Assembly (NCBI RefSeq): GCF_046630445.1
Contig: NC_092333.1
Span: forward strand, 710,949,001-711,013,000
Length of the DNA stretch: 64,000 nt
Reading direction: 5' to 3'
Origin: Rutidosis leptorrhynchoides
Lineage: Eukaryota > Streptophyta > Magnoliopsida > Asterales > Asteraceae
Part shown: piece after piece, positions 46,539-60,429 of the stretch
Layout: every line of letters begins with the position of its first letter
Position numbering within the stretch: the stretch's first letter is position 1
Translations under genes and position numbers: made by a program
Notes under the pieces: model-generated
Seen by the model: only the letters and a program-made list of their open reading frames with translations
The model's database searches: none
Told to the model about the DNA's origin: nothing

Positions 46539-46557
46539 TGGCGCCGCTGCCGGGGAA
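46539..46557 (+). other. Primer binding site of element H (tRNA-Asp)
   Basis: TGGCGCCGCTGCCGGGGAA is complementary to the 3' end of plant tRNA-Asp with one mismatch (C for T at the ninth base). This is typical of Athila and Tat elements and rules out the Tekay lineage for H. Confidence 0.85.
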
Positions 46558-46952
46558 CTGGTATCAGGCAATACTGTTTTCAATCAAACTTATTCACAAG
46601 CATTTAGTGGTGTCTAAGAAAGACAATTATACACGAACTTGGTTATTGGATTTTCCGAACAGTCGCCAATTATATTGGGACCAAAAGGATCCTGCCTCTC
46701 CGTAGTCGGCCTGGCCACTTGGTTTGTTGAATAGTTTGTGCTGAACTTTGTTACCGAAATACCAGGAAATCAGTAGCCAGAACCAAAAACATATTCCACC
46801 ATAGGATAGTTAGTTAATTAGATTAGATTACTCTAATTTACCTTAGATTGCCTTAGATTAAATTAGATTACCTTAGAATTAGATTAGTTTAGTTTAGCTT
46901 ATTATAATTTTGCTTATTTGCGAAAATTAAAAATAAAAAGGCATACCTAGTT

Positions 46953-48567
46953 ATGACCCAAACCCGATCTAGACCAGGGCCGTTGTTATTCATACCTGAT
47001 CCAGACGCAATAATCTCTAAAGCACGCAAGGAAGCACGAATCAGAAACCAAATGGCGTTACGCGTTACTTTAGCAGAAAACACGAAACCCTCGATTGAAG
47101 GTCAAGGAGGACCAATCAGATTTCTCGAGATTCAAGGACTCGTTCGAGTTAAAACATCACATCATCCAGCTCATTCAGAACAGCTGTCAGTTTCATGGAT
47201 TACCGAATGACGATCCTAATTCTCACCTTGATAAATTTATATCTCTTTCGAACTCCTACAAACAGCCAGGGATAGGACAAGATATAGTCCGGCTATACTT
47301 GTTCCCCTATTCTCTCACTCATCATGCTCCAACTTGGTTTGAAGGACTAGAAAAAGATTCCATCACGTCATGGACGGAGATGGCGACTAAATTCCTAACC
47401 AAATATTTATTTCCTTCTAAACAAACCAAACTGAAGAATGACATCATTAACTTCAAAAAAAGTTATGATGAATCTCTTTACACTGCATGGGAGCGTTTCA
47501 AAAGCCTGCTGAAGAAATGCCCTAATCACCAGTTAGAACGGTCAGCCCAAATCTGTACCTTCTACAATGGTCTTACGGTAAATCATAGGATGACGATCGA
47601 TGCAGCAGCTCAAGGGAATCTGATGAACCAAACCGCAGATGAAGCATGGGAATTGCTCGAGAACATGACGATGCATCATCATGACTGGAACAGTGGTGAA
47701 ACAACTTCATCATCTGCCCCACTCTCTACACTTAACAATCAAATGGAGGCCATCAAATCCCTCACAGATAAGATGGAATCTCTTGCCAAGCAACTCGGAG
47801 AATTGAAGATGCAATCGCTGCAAGTTAACCAAGCTCAGGCTTGTGTTAATTGTACCAACCCGCAACCTACTGAAGACTATCAAGTTGAGTACGAAAACCC
47901 TGACGGTTCAGTCTGTTACGTTCAATACCCAGCTCGTCCACCAAATCCCGGATTCAATCAACCACCAAGGGTTAATCAATTTCAGCGAAGCAATCAACCT
48001 TTCCGCTATCGCTATCCACCTTATCCAGCCCAACAATCTCAATTGACCTACGATCAACCACTTCCACTCACTGGTCCCCCAGTTGAGGAGAATTCCTCTA
48101 CCACCCAGATTACAAAAGCAGCTAACCCCACTCTCAGAGCAGATGATCAGTTAACTCAGTTCATCCAAGGACAACAACAGTTAAATCAGAGAACTGCACC
48201 CAGACAAGATCAGACGGAAATACTAATGAGAAATCAATTGGCTCTGCTCAAAAGTTTGGAAACGCAGCTCGGACAGTTATCACAACGCCTTGAAACCCAA
48301 CCGCAGGGAAGATTGCCAAGTAATACTATCCAGAATCCCCACATAGAAGAAGTAAAGCAAATGGATTCCGTAATCCCAGAGGAAGAACCACGGAGAAGGT
48401 CAACTAGGCTCAAGAACAAATCAACATATACTCAGAAGCTGACCCCTGAAACTCCAGTTCGTGTACCTTATCCTGGAAGGCTACCAGAAGAACCATCTAA
48501 GCTTGATTCCTTCAAACTAGATGGAAGATTCTTGGACACTATGTCCAAAGTTCCCAACCAGAAATGA
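46953..48567 (+). pseudogene. Athila-type gag of element H, one frameshift
   Basis: The start at 46953 (MTQTRSRPGPLLFIPDPDAI) looks like the usual N-terminus. The frame shifts between about 47100 and 47150, and the main frame then runs to 48567. The retrotransposon gag core is recognisable: FELKHHIIQLIQN, HGLPNDDPNSHLDKF, SITSWTEMATKFLTKYLFP, AWERFKSLLKKCPNHQ, TFYNGLTVNHRMTIDAAAQG and ADEAWELLENM. The C-terminal half is Gln/Pro-rich, with a short coiled coil (MEAIKSLTDKMESLAKQLGELK) and no CCHC zinc knuckle. It would form the capsid of the particle. The frameshift is inferred from the overlap of the two frames. Confidence 0.8.
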
Positions 48568-49707
48568 TACATCCGAAGGCTTCTATCTACAAAGGAGAGG
48601 ATACCAGACTCTAACAAAATTTCACTGAGTGAAGAATGCTCTGCATTACTCAGAAACTCTCTACCACCTAAGCTAGGAGATACGGGTCGATTCGTTTTTC
48701 CATGTTCAATCTACCAATCTGGAACCATCCATGAGCTAGCAGATTTAGGAGCAAGTATCAACCTAATCCCCTACTCTCTCTACAAGAGATTAGAGTTAGG
48801 AGACTTGTCACCAACCAAAATGACAATCCAACTTGCCGATCATACAATTTGATATCCTAAGGGCATAGTTGAGAACGTCTTGGTGAAAGTCAACAAATTC
48901 TTGTATCCTACGGATTTCGTAGTAATGGATATTAAGGAAAGACCTACACACCCAATAGTGTTAGGAAGACCTTTCATGAATACGGCTAGGACTGTCATTG
49001 ATGTGTATAATCAAACCATGATCTTACGATCACATGGGGAGAGCATTACCTTCAAAATTGACCGACCAACCGATCTTTCTGGACAAGCAGAGATGTTTGC
49101 TATTTCCACCAGATGGATCACTTCTGATGATGAGTCATTACCACCAGTCGACGATATCGAGATGGGTGTCGAATCACAGTCTGTAGACGATCCAGAAATG
49201 GAAGAAGAGGATTCCAGTGAAGAAATAGAGGAAGAGGAGGAATCTGAAGAGGAAGAGGAAATGGAAGACGTAAAAGAAACTGCGGCAACACCCGTTCCAA
49301 GCACTGAGCGTCATGAAGAAATAATGAGGCTTGAAATGGCAGATCACAGTTTAATCATTCGCTTCAAGAAGAAGAACGACAAGGCTGAGATTAAGGATAT
49401 AGAAATTGATCCTGTAAGTATCAAAGTGGAGAATCGGAATACTGAAGGAACCCGTTCATCAGACGCATCCTCAGAGGAACCGGATACCGATGATGACGAG
49501 GAAGAGCATCATGAAGACATTCTGACTAACTCACACTCTCCAACCGAAGTAGATCAAGGGGAGCCGGACTCTTCTTCAGATCAAATTCCGGTTATATCCA
49601 CACATGCAGACATGATTACCTTCATCAATGATACCGATGAATTTGAAGACATTCTCGAAGCCATCCGAAAGTCAACCATTGATTTTTCGCTACGCTTAAC
49701 AGAATGA
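48568..49707 (+). pseudogene. Athila-type protease region and acidic tail of element H
   Basis: Same frame as gag, after a stop. The aspartic protease is recognisable (ADLGASINLIPYSLYKRL at about 48739-48795; active site DLGAS), followed by LSPTKMTIQLADHTI, an in-frame TGA at 48850-48852 where relatives have Lys or Arg, then YPKGIVENVLVKV and HPIVLGRPFMNTARTVIDV. A further TGA lies near 48628. From about 49140 on, the frame encodes a strongly acidic stretch (EEEDSSEEIEEEEESEEEEE) and a Ser/Asp-rich tail ending at 49707. In Athila, reverse transcriptase normally follows the protease; here it does not. Confidence 0.75.
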
Positions 49708-49710
49708 ATC

Positions 49711-50101
49711 ATGGCTATCAGAGAAGAGCACCACCTCTATCTCCGAAGAGAAGACAATGATGTTGAAATCCTAGAAGAACGCATTCAAGACTTTATCAAT
49801 TCTCTTCACGATCATATCTATCACGAAAAAAGGCAACGAGAGCATAATTCAGTGGTTCGCACTATTCTCGAGACAAGATTTTGTTGAAATCAGAAGATCA
49901 TTTACTCTAAGGTTTATAACGCCTTAGCCGGATCTACACTTCCGTTCTCACGAAACGAACGAGCACTACTGACTCTCATCCGGAAGCATATGGATCTTTC
50001 CACCGGCCGCCCGACTTATCACTCTGATTTTCAAATGATCGAGGATATTCACAGTCTTTTCGCTCTTCTGGATAGAGATAACTTCAAAAGCACACCAGAC
50101 A
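49711..50101 (+). pseudogene. Short unknown frame after the H protease, cut by element G
   Basis: An ATG three bases after the previous stop opens a frame rich in charged residues (REEHHLYLRREDNDVEILEERIQDF). A TGA interrupts it at about 49885-49887, and the same frame then continues open (NERALLTLIRKHMDLSTGRP) to the insertion point of G at 50101. It has no reverse transcriptase motif. I do not recognise it. The helical, charged composition is compatible with a structural protein. It may be an extra ORF of a non-autonomous Athila relative. Confidence 0.45.
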
Positions 50102-53696
<3,595 letters not shown>

Positions 53697-53698
53697 GT

Positions 53699-53710
53699 TG
53701 GTATCCGAGC
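53699..53710 (+). other. Primer binding site of element G
   Basis: TGGTATCCGAGC, two bases after the LTR. One-base variant of the initiator tRNA-Met site shared with E and F. Confidence 0.82.
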
Positions 53711-53905
53711 GTTGGTCTTAGAGAACCAGAAAATTTTCATTAGTGTGTCTTATCGTGTTTGTTAGTATGCATTAGTGAGTCTGTACTTTGACCGTGTTTT
53801 CTTTAAAAATGATTGCTTAACATTTTTGTTGGAAACTATATATTATTAACATGTAAATATTATGTGATATATTAATCTCTTAACATGTTTGATATTGTGT
53901 GATAG
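53711..53905 (+). other. Leader of element G
   Basis: About 195 bp of AT-rich leader between primer site and acidic ORF, alignable with E. It ends TGTGATAG just before the ATG. No other signal seen. Confidence 0.6.
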
Positions 53906-54524
53906 ATGTCTACCTCTAGCACAAATCCCATTGACTCACCTAATAATAACAAAGAGTCGAATATATATTGGAAAGATTCACAAGTTCTCGAAGAACCGTA
54001 AGAAGAGGAAACGGAACCGGAAGAAGAGGAACTGGAAGAAGAGGAACCAGAAGAAGAGGAAACGGAAGAAGAGGTTCCGGAGGGGGAATAGTAGGAACCA
54101 CAGAAAACCGGTCAAATAAAAGAAAATCCTCAACCAATGGACCAAAGTTAATAATGGTCAATGGTGTTTCCGCCAAGGAAGCAAAATATTGGGAAAATTA
54201 CCAATTTTCCGATAAATCGGATCCTGATGAGGATTCCGATGATGTTATAGAAATTACCCCGACCCAATTTAATGAGGAAAAAGAAAATAATAAGGGAAAG
54301 GCATCAAAATAGAGAAATCTGATTCCGACCCCGATGAACTTTATATGTATCGTCAAAACCCGTATTTTCAATATCGTGACAATAACCCGGGAACCTCTAG
54401 ACCACCAGGTTTTTCTAAACCAATGTGGAAAACGACAGCTCGAATTAGAGGAACATCATATATCCCTAGAAAATTAGGAAAAAGAACCAAGTCCGAAGAA
54501 GAAGAAACCAGTGATTCAGATTAG
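53906..54524 (+). pseudogene. Acidic protein of element G, broken
   Basis: Homologue of the intact ORF at 34785-35390. The start MSTSSTNPIDSPNNN is conserved. GAA to TAA at 53999-54001 stops it at the beginning of the Glu-repeat region, two further in-frame stops follow near 54090, and the second half lies in another frame (MVNGVSAKEAKYWENYQF near 54155). A further shift occurs near 54305 before the C-terminal part (PPGFSKPMWKTTARIRGTSY), which ends at 54522-54524. The Glu repeat at about 54002-54090 (GAAGAGGAA units) has changed length relative to E. The protein is no longer made as one piece, while the F-box gene next to it is intact. Confidence 0.8.
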
Positions 54525-54653
54525 AGGGTGTGAGCATGTTGTGTAATAAATGTATTATAGTGTGCTTGTACTTTTATGTTCTATGTAAAAAATTGCTTGT
54601 ATTGTTTGTAATTACTAATCTAATCCTTGTCTATTTTACAGTATAAAAACAAA
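54525..54653 (+). promoter_or_regulatory. Acidic-F-box intergenic stretch of G with splice-acceptor-like site
   Basis: 129 bp ending TTGTCTATTTTACAG (54627-54641), TATAAAAACAAA, then the F-box ATG. It matches the E intergenic block closely around the CAG although the flanking bases have diverged. Confidence 0.4.
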
Positions 54654-55346
54654 ATGGACGTTAAGGGTAGACAACCGAATATTTTAGAAGAGCTACCAGA
54701 GGATATGATTGAGGAAATCTTGTCTAGAGTCGGTCAGAATTCATCAGCACATTTAGTTATGGCAAAATTAACTTGTCAAACATTTGAAAGACTTTCCAGA
54801 AATGCCTTAGTTTATAAAAGGTTTTCCTTTGATAGGTGGGGTATATCACATTGGGGAGACTTTAAGTTACGCCGTGTTTTCTTTAAAGCGTTAAATGCGG
54901 GGAACCCAAATGCAATTTTACGCTACGGGTTAAGAACCTATTTTGACTCAACATATCCCAACATAGGATTTCGTGAATTAGAAAGAGCTTCTAACATGCA
55001 ACATAAAGAAGCATGTTATGCTTACGGGTTAGTGATGTTCGCTTCTTACGAAAGTGAGAAAAAGAACATCGGATTGCAGCTTTTAAATAAAACTTTCCCA
55101 CAAGTGACGGATTCAGTAGTTGGGGTGAGAAACAAGGTTTTTAGATTATTACGGGGCTGTTGGACATTACGAAACCCTCGTCCTTTTGATGACATTACAA
55201 CATGCTGCCTAGCCAATGGTCATAACGGTTATTTTCCACAAGACCAAGGATGGGAAGTCGTCTTAGTAAAACCAAAATACTTGACTTGTTTCTGGACTTA
55301 TGAATTACGTGTCTTTATTTCCTTTGCTGAACAACTTGCGTATTAA
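54654..55346 (+). CDS. F-box protein carried by element G
   Basis: A 230-residue intact ORF starting MDVKGRQPNILEELPEDM. It has the F-box (LPEDMIEEILSRVGQNSSAHL ... TCQTFERLSRNALVYKRFSF), the Sel1-like region (NPNAILRYGLRTYFD, NMQHKEACYAYGLVMFASYE) and the C-terminal Cys/Trp part (CWTLRNPRPFDDITTCC, CFWTYELRVFIS). It differs from the E copy at roughly one residue in five, with many conservative changes (Arg/Lys, Ile/Val, Asp/Glu) and no stop or frameshift. I chose the ATG at 54654 because it lines up with E; the open frame extends a few codons upstream across the presumed splice acceptor. Role by family: substrate receptor of an SCF ubiquitin ligase, acting with Skp1 and cullin. The target is unknown. 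Confidence 0.85.
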   Translation: MDVKGRQPNILEELPEDMIEEILSRVGQNSSAHLVMAKLTCQTFERLSRNALVYKRFSFDRWGISHWGDFKLRRVFFKALNAGNPNAILRYGLRTYFDSTYPNIGFRELERASNMQHKEACYAYGLVMFASYESEKKNIGLQLLNKTFPQVTDSVVGVRNKVFRLLRGCWTLRNPRPFDDITTCCLANGHNGYFPQDQGWEVVLVKPKYLTCFWTYELRVFISFAEQLAY

Positions 55347-55669
55347 CTAGATTTATCTTCAAAACTGTCATGTATCATAGTGTACTATATTTCATGTTAT
55401 ATGTAATATAGCGAAGTTGTAAGTTTGAAGAATATTTGTATGTGATATATTATTATAATCAGTTTTTCATATGGAATTGTAGTAGTTGAATTGTATATTA
55501 GCTACTAAGTATGAACTTAACGGGTAGGTAGTACCCGAATTTAAACTTATAAAACGCTAATATGAAGAAAAAGCTTTTATAAATGAGTTCATATTATGCT
55601 ACGAGATACTACTGACTACTCTTAATATTCTGTATGATTAACTTGTTTCATTTGACTATTTTGAAGGAA
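55347..55669 (+). other. F-box to gag spacer of element G, with internal hairpin
   Basis: 323 bp, AT-rich. CGGGTAGGTAGTACCCG at 55521-55537 is the hairpin copy of the PPT-adjacent motif. No ORF or other signal seen. Confidence 0.7.
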
Positions 55670-58600
55670 ATGGCACCGACTACTCGACACACCTTGAATA
55701 TGAGCGAAAAGGAATTTCATGCCTTTCTTGCTTCAAACATAGCCGCAGTACAGGCCGCGCTACATACCAACAATAATTTTGAATCTAGCAATACAGCTAA
55801 CGGCGCAAGAAATCGTGTAGGATGCTCCTACAAGGAATTCACTGCCTGCAAACCTTCAGAATTTGATGGGACCGAAGGACCAATCAGATTGAAACGGTGG
55901 ACTGAGAAAGTTGAATCGGTGTTTTCCATAAGTAAGTGTGCTGAAGGAGAGAAAGTGAAGTACGCTACGCATACCTTCGCAGGTATTGCGTTAACATGGT
56001 GGAATACCTATCTAGAGCAAGTGGGACAAGATGCTGCTTACGCGCTACCGTGGTCAGCATTCAAGCACTTGATGAACGAGAAGTACCGTCCCAGAACCGA
56101 GGTCAATAAGCTCAAGTCAGAACTTAGAGGGTTACGAACACAGGGATTCGATATTACTTCGTACGAAAGACGATTCACAGAATTGTGCCTATTGTGTCCG
56201 AGAGCGTTCGAAGATGAGGAAGAGAAGATCGAAGCATTTGTGAAAGGGTTACCGGAGAGAATCCAAGAAGATATAAGTTCACACGAGCCTGCCTCCATAC
56301 AAAAGGCATGTAGAATGGCTCACAAACTAGTGAACCAGATTGAGGGAAGAATTAAAGAACAGGCGGCTGAAGAGGCCAACGTGAAGCTAGTCAAAAGAAA
56401 ATGGGAGGAAAACGGTGATAAGAGTCACCAATGCAACAACAACTATCCCAAAAATCGCAACATCAATCGCAACTACAACAAACGGCACAACAACAACAAC
56501 AATAACAACAACAACTACAACAATCATCCCAACAACAATAACAACCGCAACAACAACAACAATCAGAAGCAGCTATGCCAAAGGTGTGAAAAGTATCACT
56601 CGGGGTTCTGCACCAAATTTTGCAATAAGTGTAAAAGAAATGGTCATAGTGCGGTGAAGTGTGAGGTCTACGAACCAGGGGTTAATAGAACGAAAGGAAC
56701 AAATGGTGTCGGAACGAGTAATGGCGGAGCAAGTAGTGTCGGAACAAGTTATGCCAATGTAGTTTGTTATAAATGAGGAAAACCGGCCCACATTATTAGA
56801 AATTGCCCGAACCAGGAGAACACGAATGGACAAGGCCGCGTAAGAGTTTTCAATATTAATGCGGCAGAGGCACAGGAAGAACCGGAACTTGTTACGGGTA
56901 CGTTTCTTATTGACAATAAATCCGCTTACGTTTTATTTGATTCGGGTGCGGATAGAAGCTATATAAGTAGAGATTTTTGTGCTAAATTAAGTTATCCATT
57001 GACGCCATTGGATAGTAAATTTTTACTCGAATTAGCAAACGGTAAATTAATTTCAGCAGATTATATATGCCAGAATCGAGAAATTAAACTGGGTAGCGAA
57101 ATATTTAAGATTGATTTGATACCAGTAGAGTTAGGAAGTTTTGATGTAATAGTTTGCATGGACTGGCTGAAGGAGATGAAAGCCGAGATCGTATGTTACA
57201 AAAATGCAATTCGCATTGTACGAGAAGAAGGAGAACCCTTAATGGTGTACGGAGAAAAGGGCAACACGAAGCTACATCTTATTAGTAATTTGAAGGAACA
57301 AAAACTAATAAGAAAAGGTTGCTATGCTGTTCTAGCACACGTCGAGAAAGTACAAACTGAAGAAAAGAGCATCAATGATGTTCCCGTCGCAAAAGAATTT
57401 CCCGATGTATTTCTGAAAGAATTACCGGGACTACCTCCACATCGATCTGTTGAATTTTAAATAGATCTTGTACCAGGAGCTGCACCAATAGCTCGTGCTC
57501 CTTACAGACTCGCACCCAGCGAGATGAATGAACTGTAAAGCCAACTGCAAGAACTATTAGAACGTGGTTTCATTCGACCAAGCACATCACCATGAGGAGC
57601 TCCTGTTTTGTTTTTCAAGAAGAAGGATGGTACATTTAGGTTGTGTATTGACTACAGAGAGTTGAATAAACTTACCATCAAAAACCGTTATCCACTGCCG
57701 AGAATTGACGACTTATTTGATCAACTACAAGGCTCATTGGTTTATTCGAAAATCAATTTACGTTCTGGATATCATCAAATGCGAGTAAAGGAGGATGGTA
57801 CATTCAGGTTGTGTATCGACTACCGAGAGTTGAACAAACTTACCATCAAGAACCGCTACCCACTACCGAGAATCGATGACTTATTTGATCAACTACAAGG
57901 CTCGTCTATTTATTCAAAGATTGACTTACGTTCCAGGTATCATCAAATGCGGGTGAAAGAAGATGATATTCCAAATACTGCTTTCAGAACACGTTACGGT
58001 CATTACGAGTTTATGGTTATGCCGTTTGGATTGACTAACGCACCAGCTGTGTTCATGAACCTTATGAACCGAGTGTGTGGGCTATATCTTGACAAGTTTG
58101 TCATTGTTTTCATCGATGACATACTTATTTACTCAAAGAATGATCAAGAGCACGAAGAACATTTGAGAAAAGTGCTAGAAGTATTGAGAAAAGAAAAACT
58201 GTACGCTAAGTTTTCAAAGTGTGCATTTTGGTTGGAAGAAGTTCAATTCCTCGGTCACATAGTGAACAAAGAAGGTATTAAGGTGGATCCGGCAAAGATA
58301 GAAACTGTTGAAAAGTGGGAAACCCCAAAAACTACGAAGCATGTACGTCAATTTTTAGGATTGGCTGGTTACTACAGAAGATTCATCCAAGATTTCTCTA
58401 AAATAGCAAAATCCTTGACTGCATTAACGCATAAAGGGAAGAAATTTGAATGGAATGATGAACAAGAGAAGGCGTTTCAGTTATTGAAGAAAAAGCTAAC
58501 TACGGCACCTATATTGTCATTGCCTGAAGGGAATGATGATTTTGTGATTTATTGTGATGCATCAAAGCAAGGTCTCGGTTGTGTATTAATGCAACGAACG

Positions 58601-60394
58601 AAGGTGATTGCTTATGCGTCTAGACAATTGAAGATTCACGAGCAAAATTATACGACTCACGATTTGGAATTGGGTGCTGTTGTTTTTGCATTAAAGACTT
58701 GGAGGCATTATTTATATGGGGTCAAAAGTATTATATATACTGACCATAAAAGTCTCCAACATATATTTAATCAGAAACAACTGAATATGAGGCAGCGTAG
58801 GTGGATTGAATTATTGAATGATTACGACTTTGAGATTCGTTACCACCCGGGGAAGGCAAATGTGGTAGCCGATGCCTTGAGCAGGAAGGACAGAGAACCC
58901 ATTCGAGTAAAATGTATGAATATAATGATTCATAATAACCTTACTACTCAAATAAAGGAGGCGCAACAAGGAGTTTTAAAAGAGGGAAATTTAAAGGATG
59001 AAATACCCAAAGGATCGGAGAAGCATCTTAATATTCGCGAAGACAGAACCCGGTATAGGACTGAAAGGATTTGGGTACCAAAATTTGGAGATATGAGAGA
59101 AATGGTACTTAGAGAAGCTCATAAAACCAGATACTCAATACATCCTGGAACGGGGAAGATGTACAAGGATCTCAAGAAACATTTTTGGTGGCCGGGTATG
59201 AAAGCCGATGTTGCTAAATACGTAGGAGAATGTTTGACGTGTTCTAAGGTCAAAGCTGAGCATTAGAAACCATCAGGTCTACTTCAACAACCCGAAATCC
59301 CGGAATGGAAATGGGAAAACATTACCATGGATTTCATCACTAAATTGCCAAGGACTGCAAGTGCTTTTGATACTATTTGGGTAATAGTTGATCGTCTCAC
59401 CAAATCAGCACACTTCCTGCCAATAAGAGAAGATGACAAGATGGAGAAGTTAGCACGACTGTATTTGAAGGAAGTCGTCTCCAGACATGGAATACCAATC
59501 TCTATTATCTCTGATAGGGATGGCAGATTTATTTCAAGATTCTGGCAGACATTGCAGCAAGCATTGGGAACTCGTCTAGACATGAGTACTGCCTATCACC
59601 CACAAACTGATGGGCAGAGCGAAAGGATGATATAAACGCTTAAAGACATGCTACGAGCATGTGTTATTGATTTCGAAAACAGTTGGGATCGACATCTACC
59701 GTTAGCAGAATTTTCCTACAACAACAGCTACCATTCAAGCATTGAGATGGCGCCGTTTGAAGCACTTTATGGTAGAAAGTGCAGGTCTCCGATTTGTTGG
59801 AGTGAAGTGGGGGATAGACAGATTACGGGTCCGGAGATTATACAAGAAACTACCGAGAAGATCATCCAAATTCAACAACGGTTGAAAACCGCCCAAAGTC
59901 GACAAAAGAGCTACGCTGACATTAAAAGAAAAGATATAGAATTTGAAATTGGAGAGATGGTCATGCTTAAAGTTGCACCTTGGAAAGGCGTTGTTCGATT
60001 TGGTAAGCGAGGGAAATTAAATCCAAGGTATATTGGACCATTCAAGATTATTGATCGTGTCGGACCAGTAGCTTACCGACTTGAGTTACCTCAACAACTC
60101 GCGGCTGTACATAACAATTTCCACGTCTCGAATTTAAAGAAATGTTTTGCTAAAGAAGATCTCACTATTCCGTTAGATGAAATCCAAATCAACGAAAAAC
60201 TTCAATTCATCGAAGAACCCGTCGAAATAATGGATCGTGAGGTTAAAAGACTTAAGCAAAACAAGATACCAATTGTTAAGGTTCGATGGAATGCTCGTAG
60301 AGGACCCGAGTTCACCTGGGAGCGTGAAGATCAGATGAAGAAGAAATACCCGCATCTATTTCCAGAAGATTCGTCAACACCTTCAACAGCTTAA
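55670..60394 (+). pseudogene. gag-pol polyprotein of element G, six premature stops, one frame
   Basis: Start MAPTT at 55670, natural end SSTPSTA at 60392-60394. Gag, shortened Asn-rich linker, zinc knuckles, protease, reverse transcriptase, RNase H, integrase and chromodomain-like tail are all in a single frame, with no frameshift. Stops: TGT to TGA at 56774 in the third zinc knuckle, CAA to TAA at 57458 and 57536, TGG to TGA at 57593, CAG to TAG at 59264, and CAA to TAA near 59633. Reverse transcriptase contains a 168 bp in-frame tandem duplication (57626-57961) that repeats the [14 protein letters not shown] to QMRVKED segment. The protease Ser-Tyr-Met stretch has Ile for Met. Five of the six stops are C to T or G to A changes. 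Confidence 0.9.
57626..57961 (+). repeat. 168 bp tandem duplication within G reverse transcriptase
   Basis: GATGG at 57626 and at 57794 start the two units, 56 codons each. The first unit matches element D (GTATTGACTACAGAGAG), the second matches element E (GTATCGACTACCGAGAG). The repeat therefore arose by joining two different templates, not by simple slippage. Confidence 0.88.
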
Positions 60395-60429
60395 AATTTC
60401 GGGACGAAATTTATTTAACGGGTAGGTAC
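60394..60429 (+). other. 3' hairpin and PPT of element G
   Basis: AAATTTCGGGACGAAATTT at 60394-60412, then TTTAACGGGTAGGTAC to the LTR. Confidence 0.75.

Larger units (their letters stand above)
46539..50101 (+). mobile_element. Element H interior: Athila/Tat-type gag-protease, no reverse transcriptase
   Basis: tRNA-Asp primer site, leader, Athila-like gag and protease, an acidic region and a short further frame, then element G. After G the sequence is H-type LTR, not pol, so any polymerase region is deleted or never existed. Several stops make it non-functional. Confidence 0.75.

Noticed and set aside
49011..49304. Ser-rich ORF on the minus strand
   Set aside because: Antisense of the acidic Glu tract in H's protease tail.
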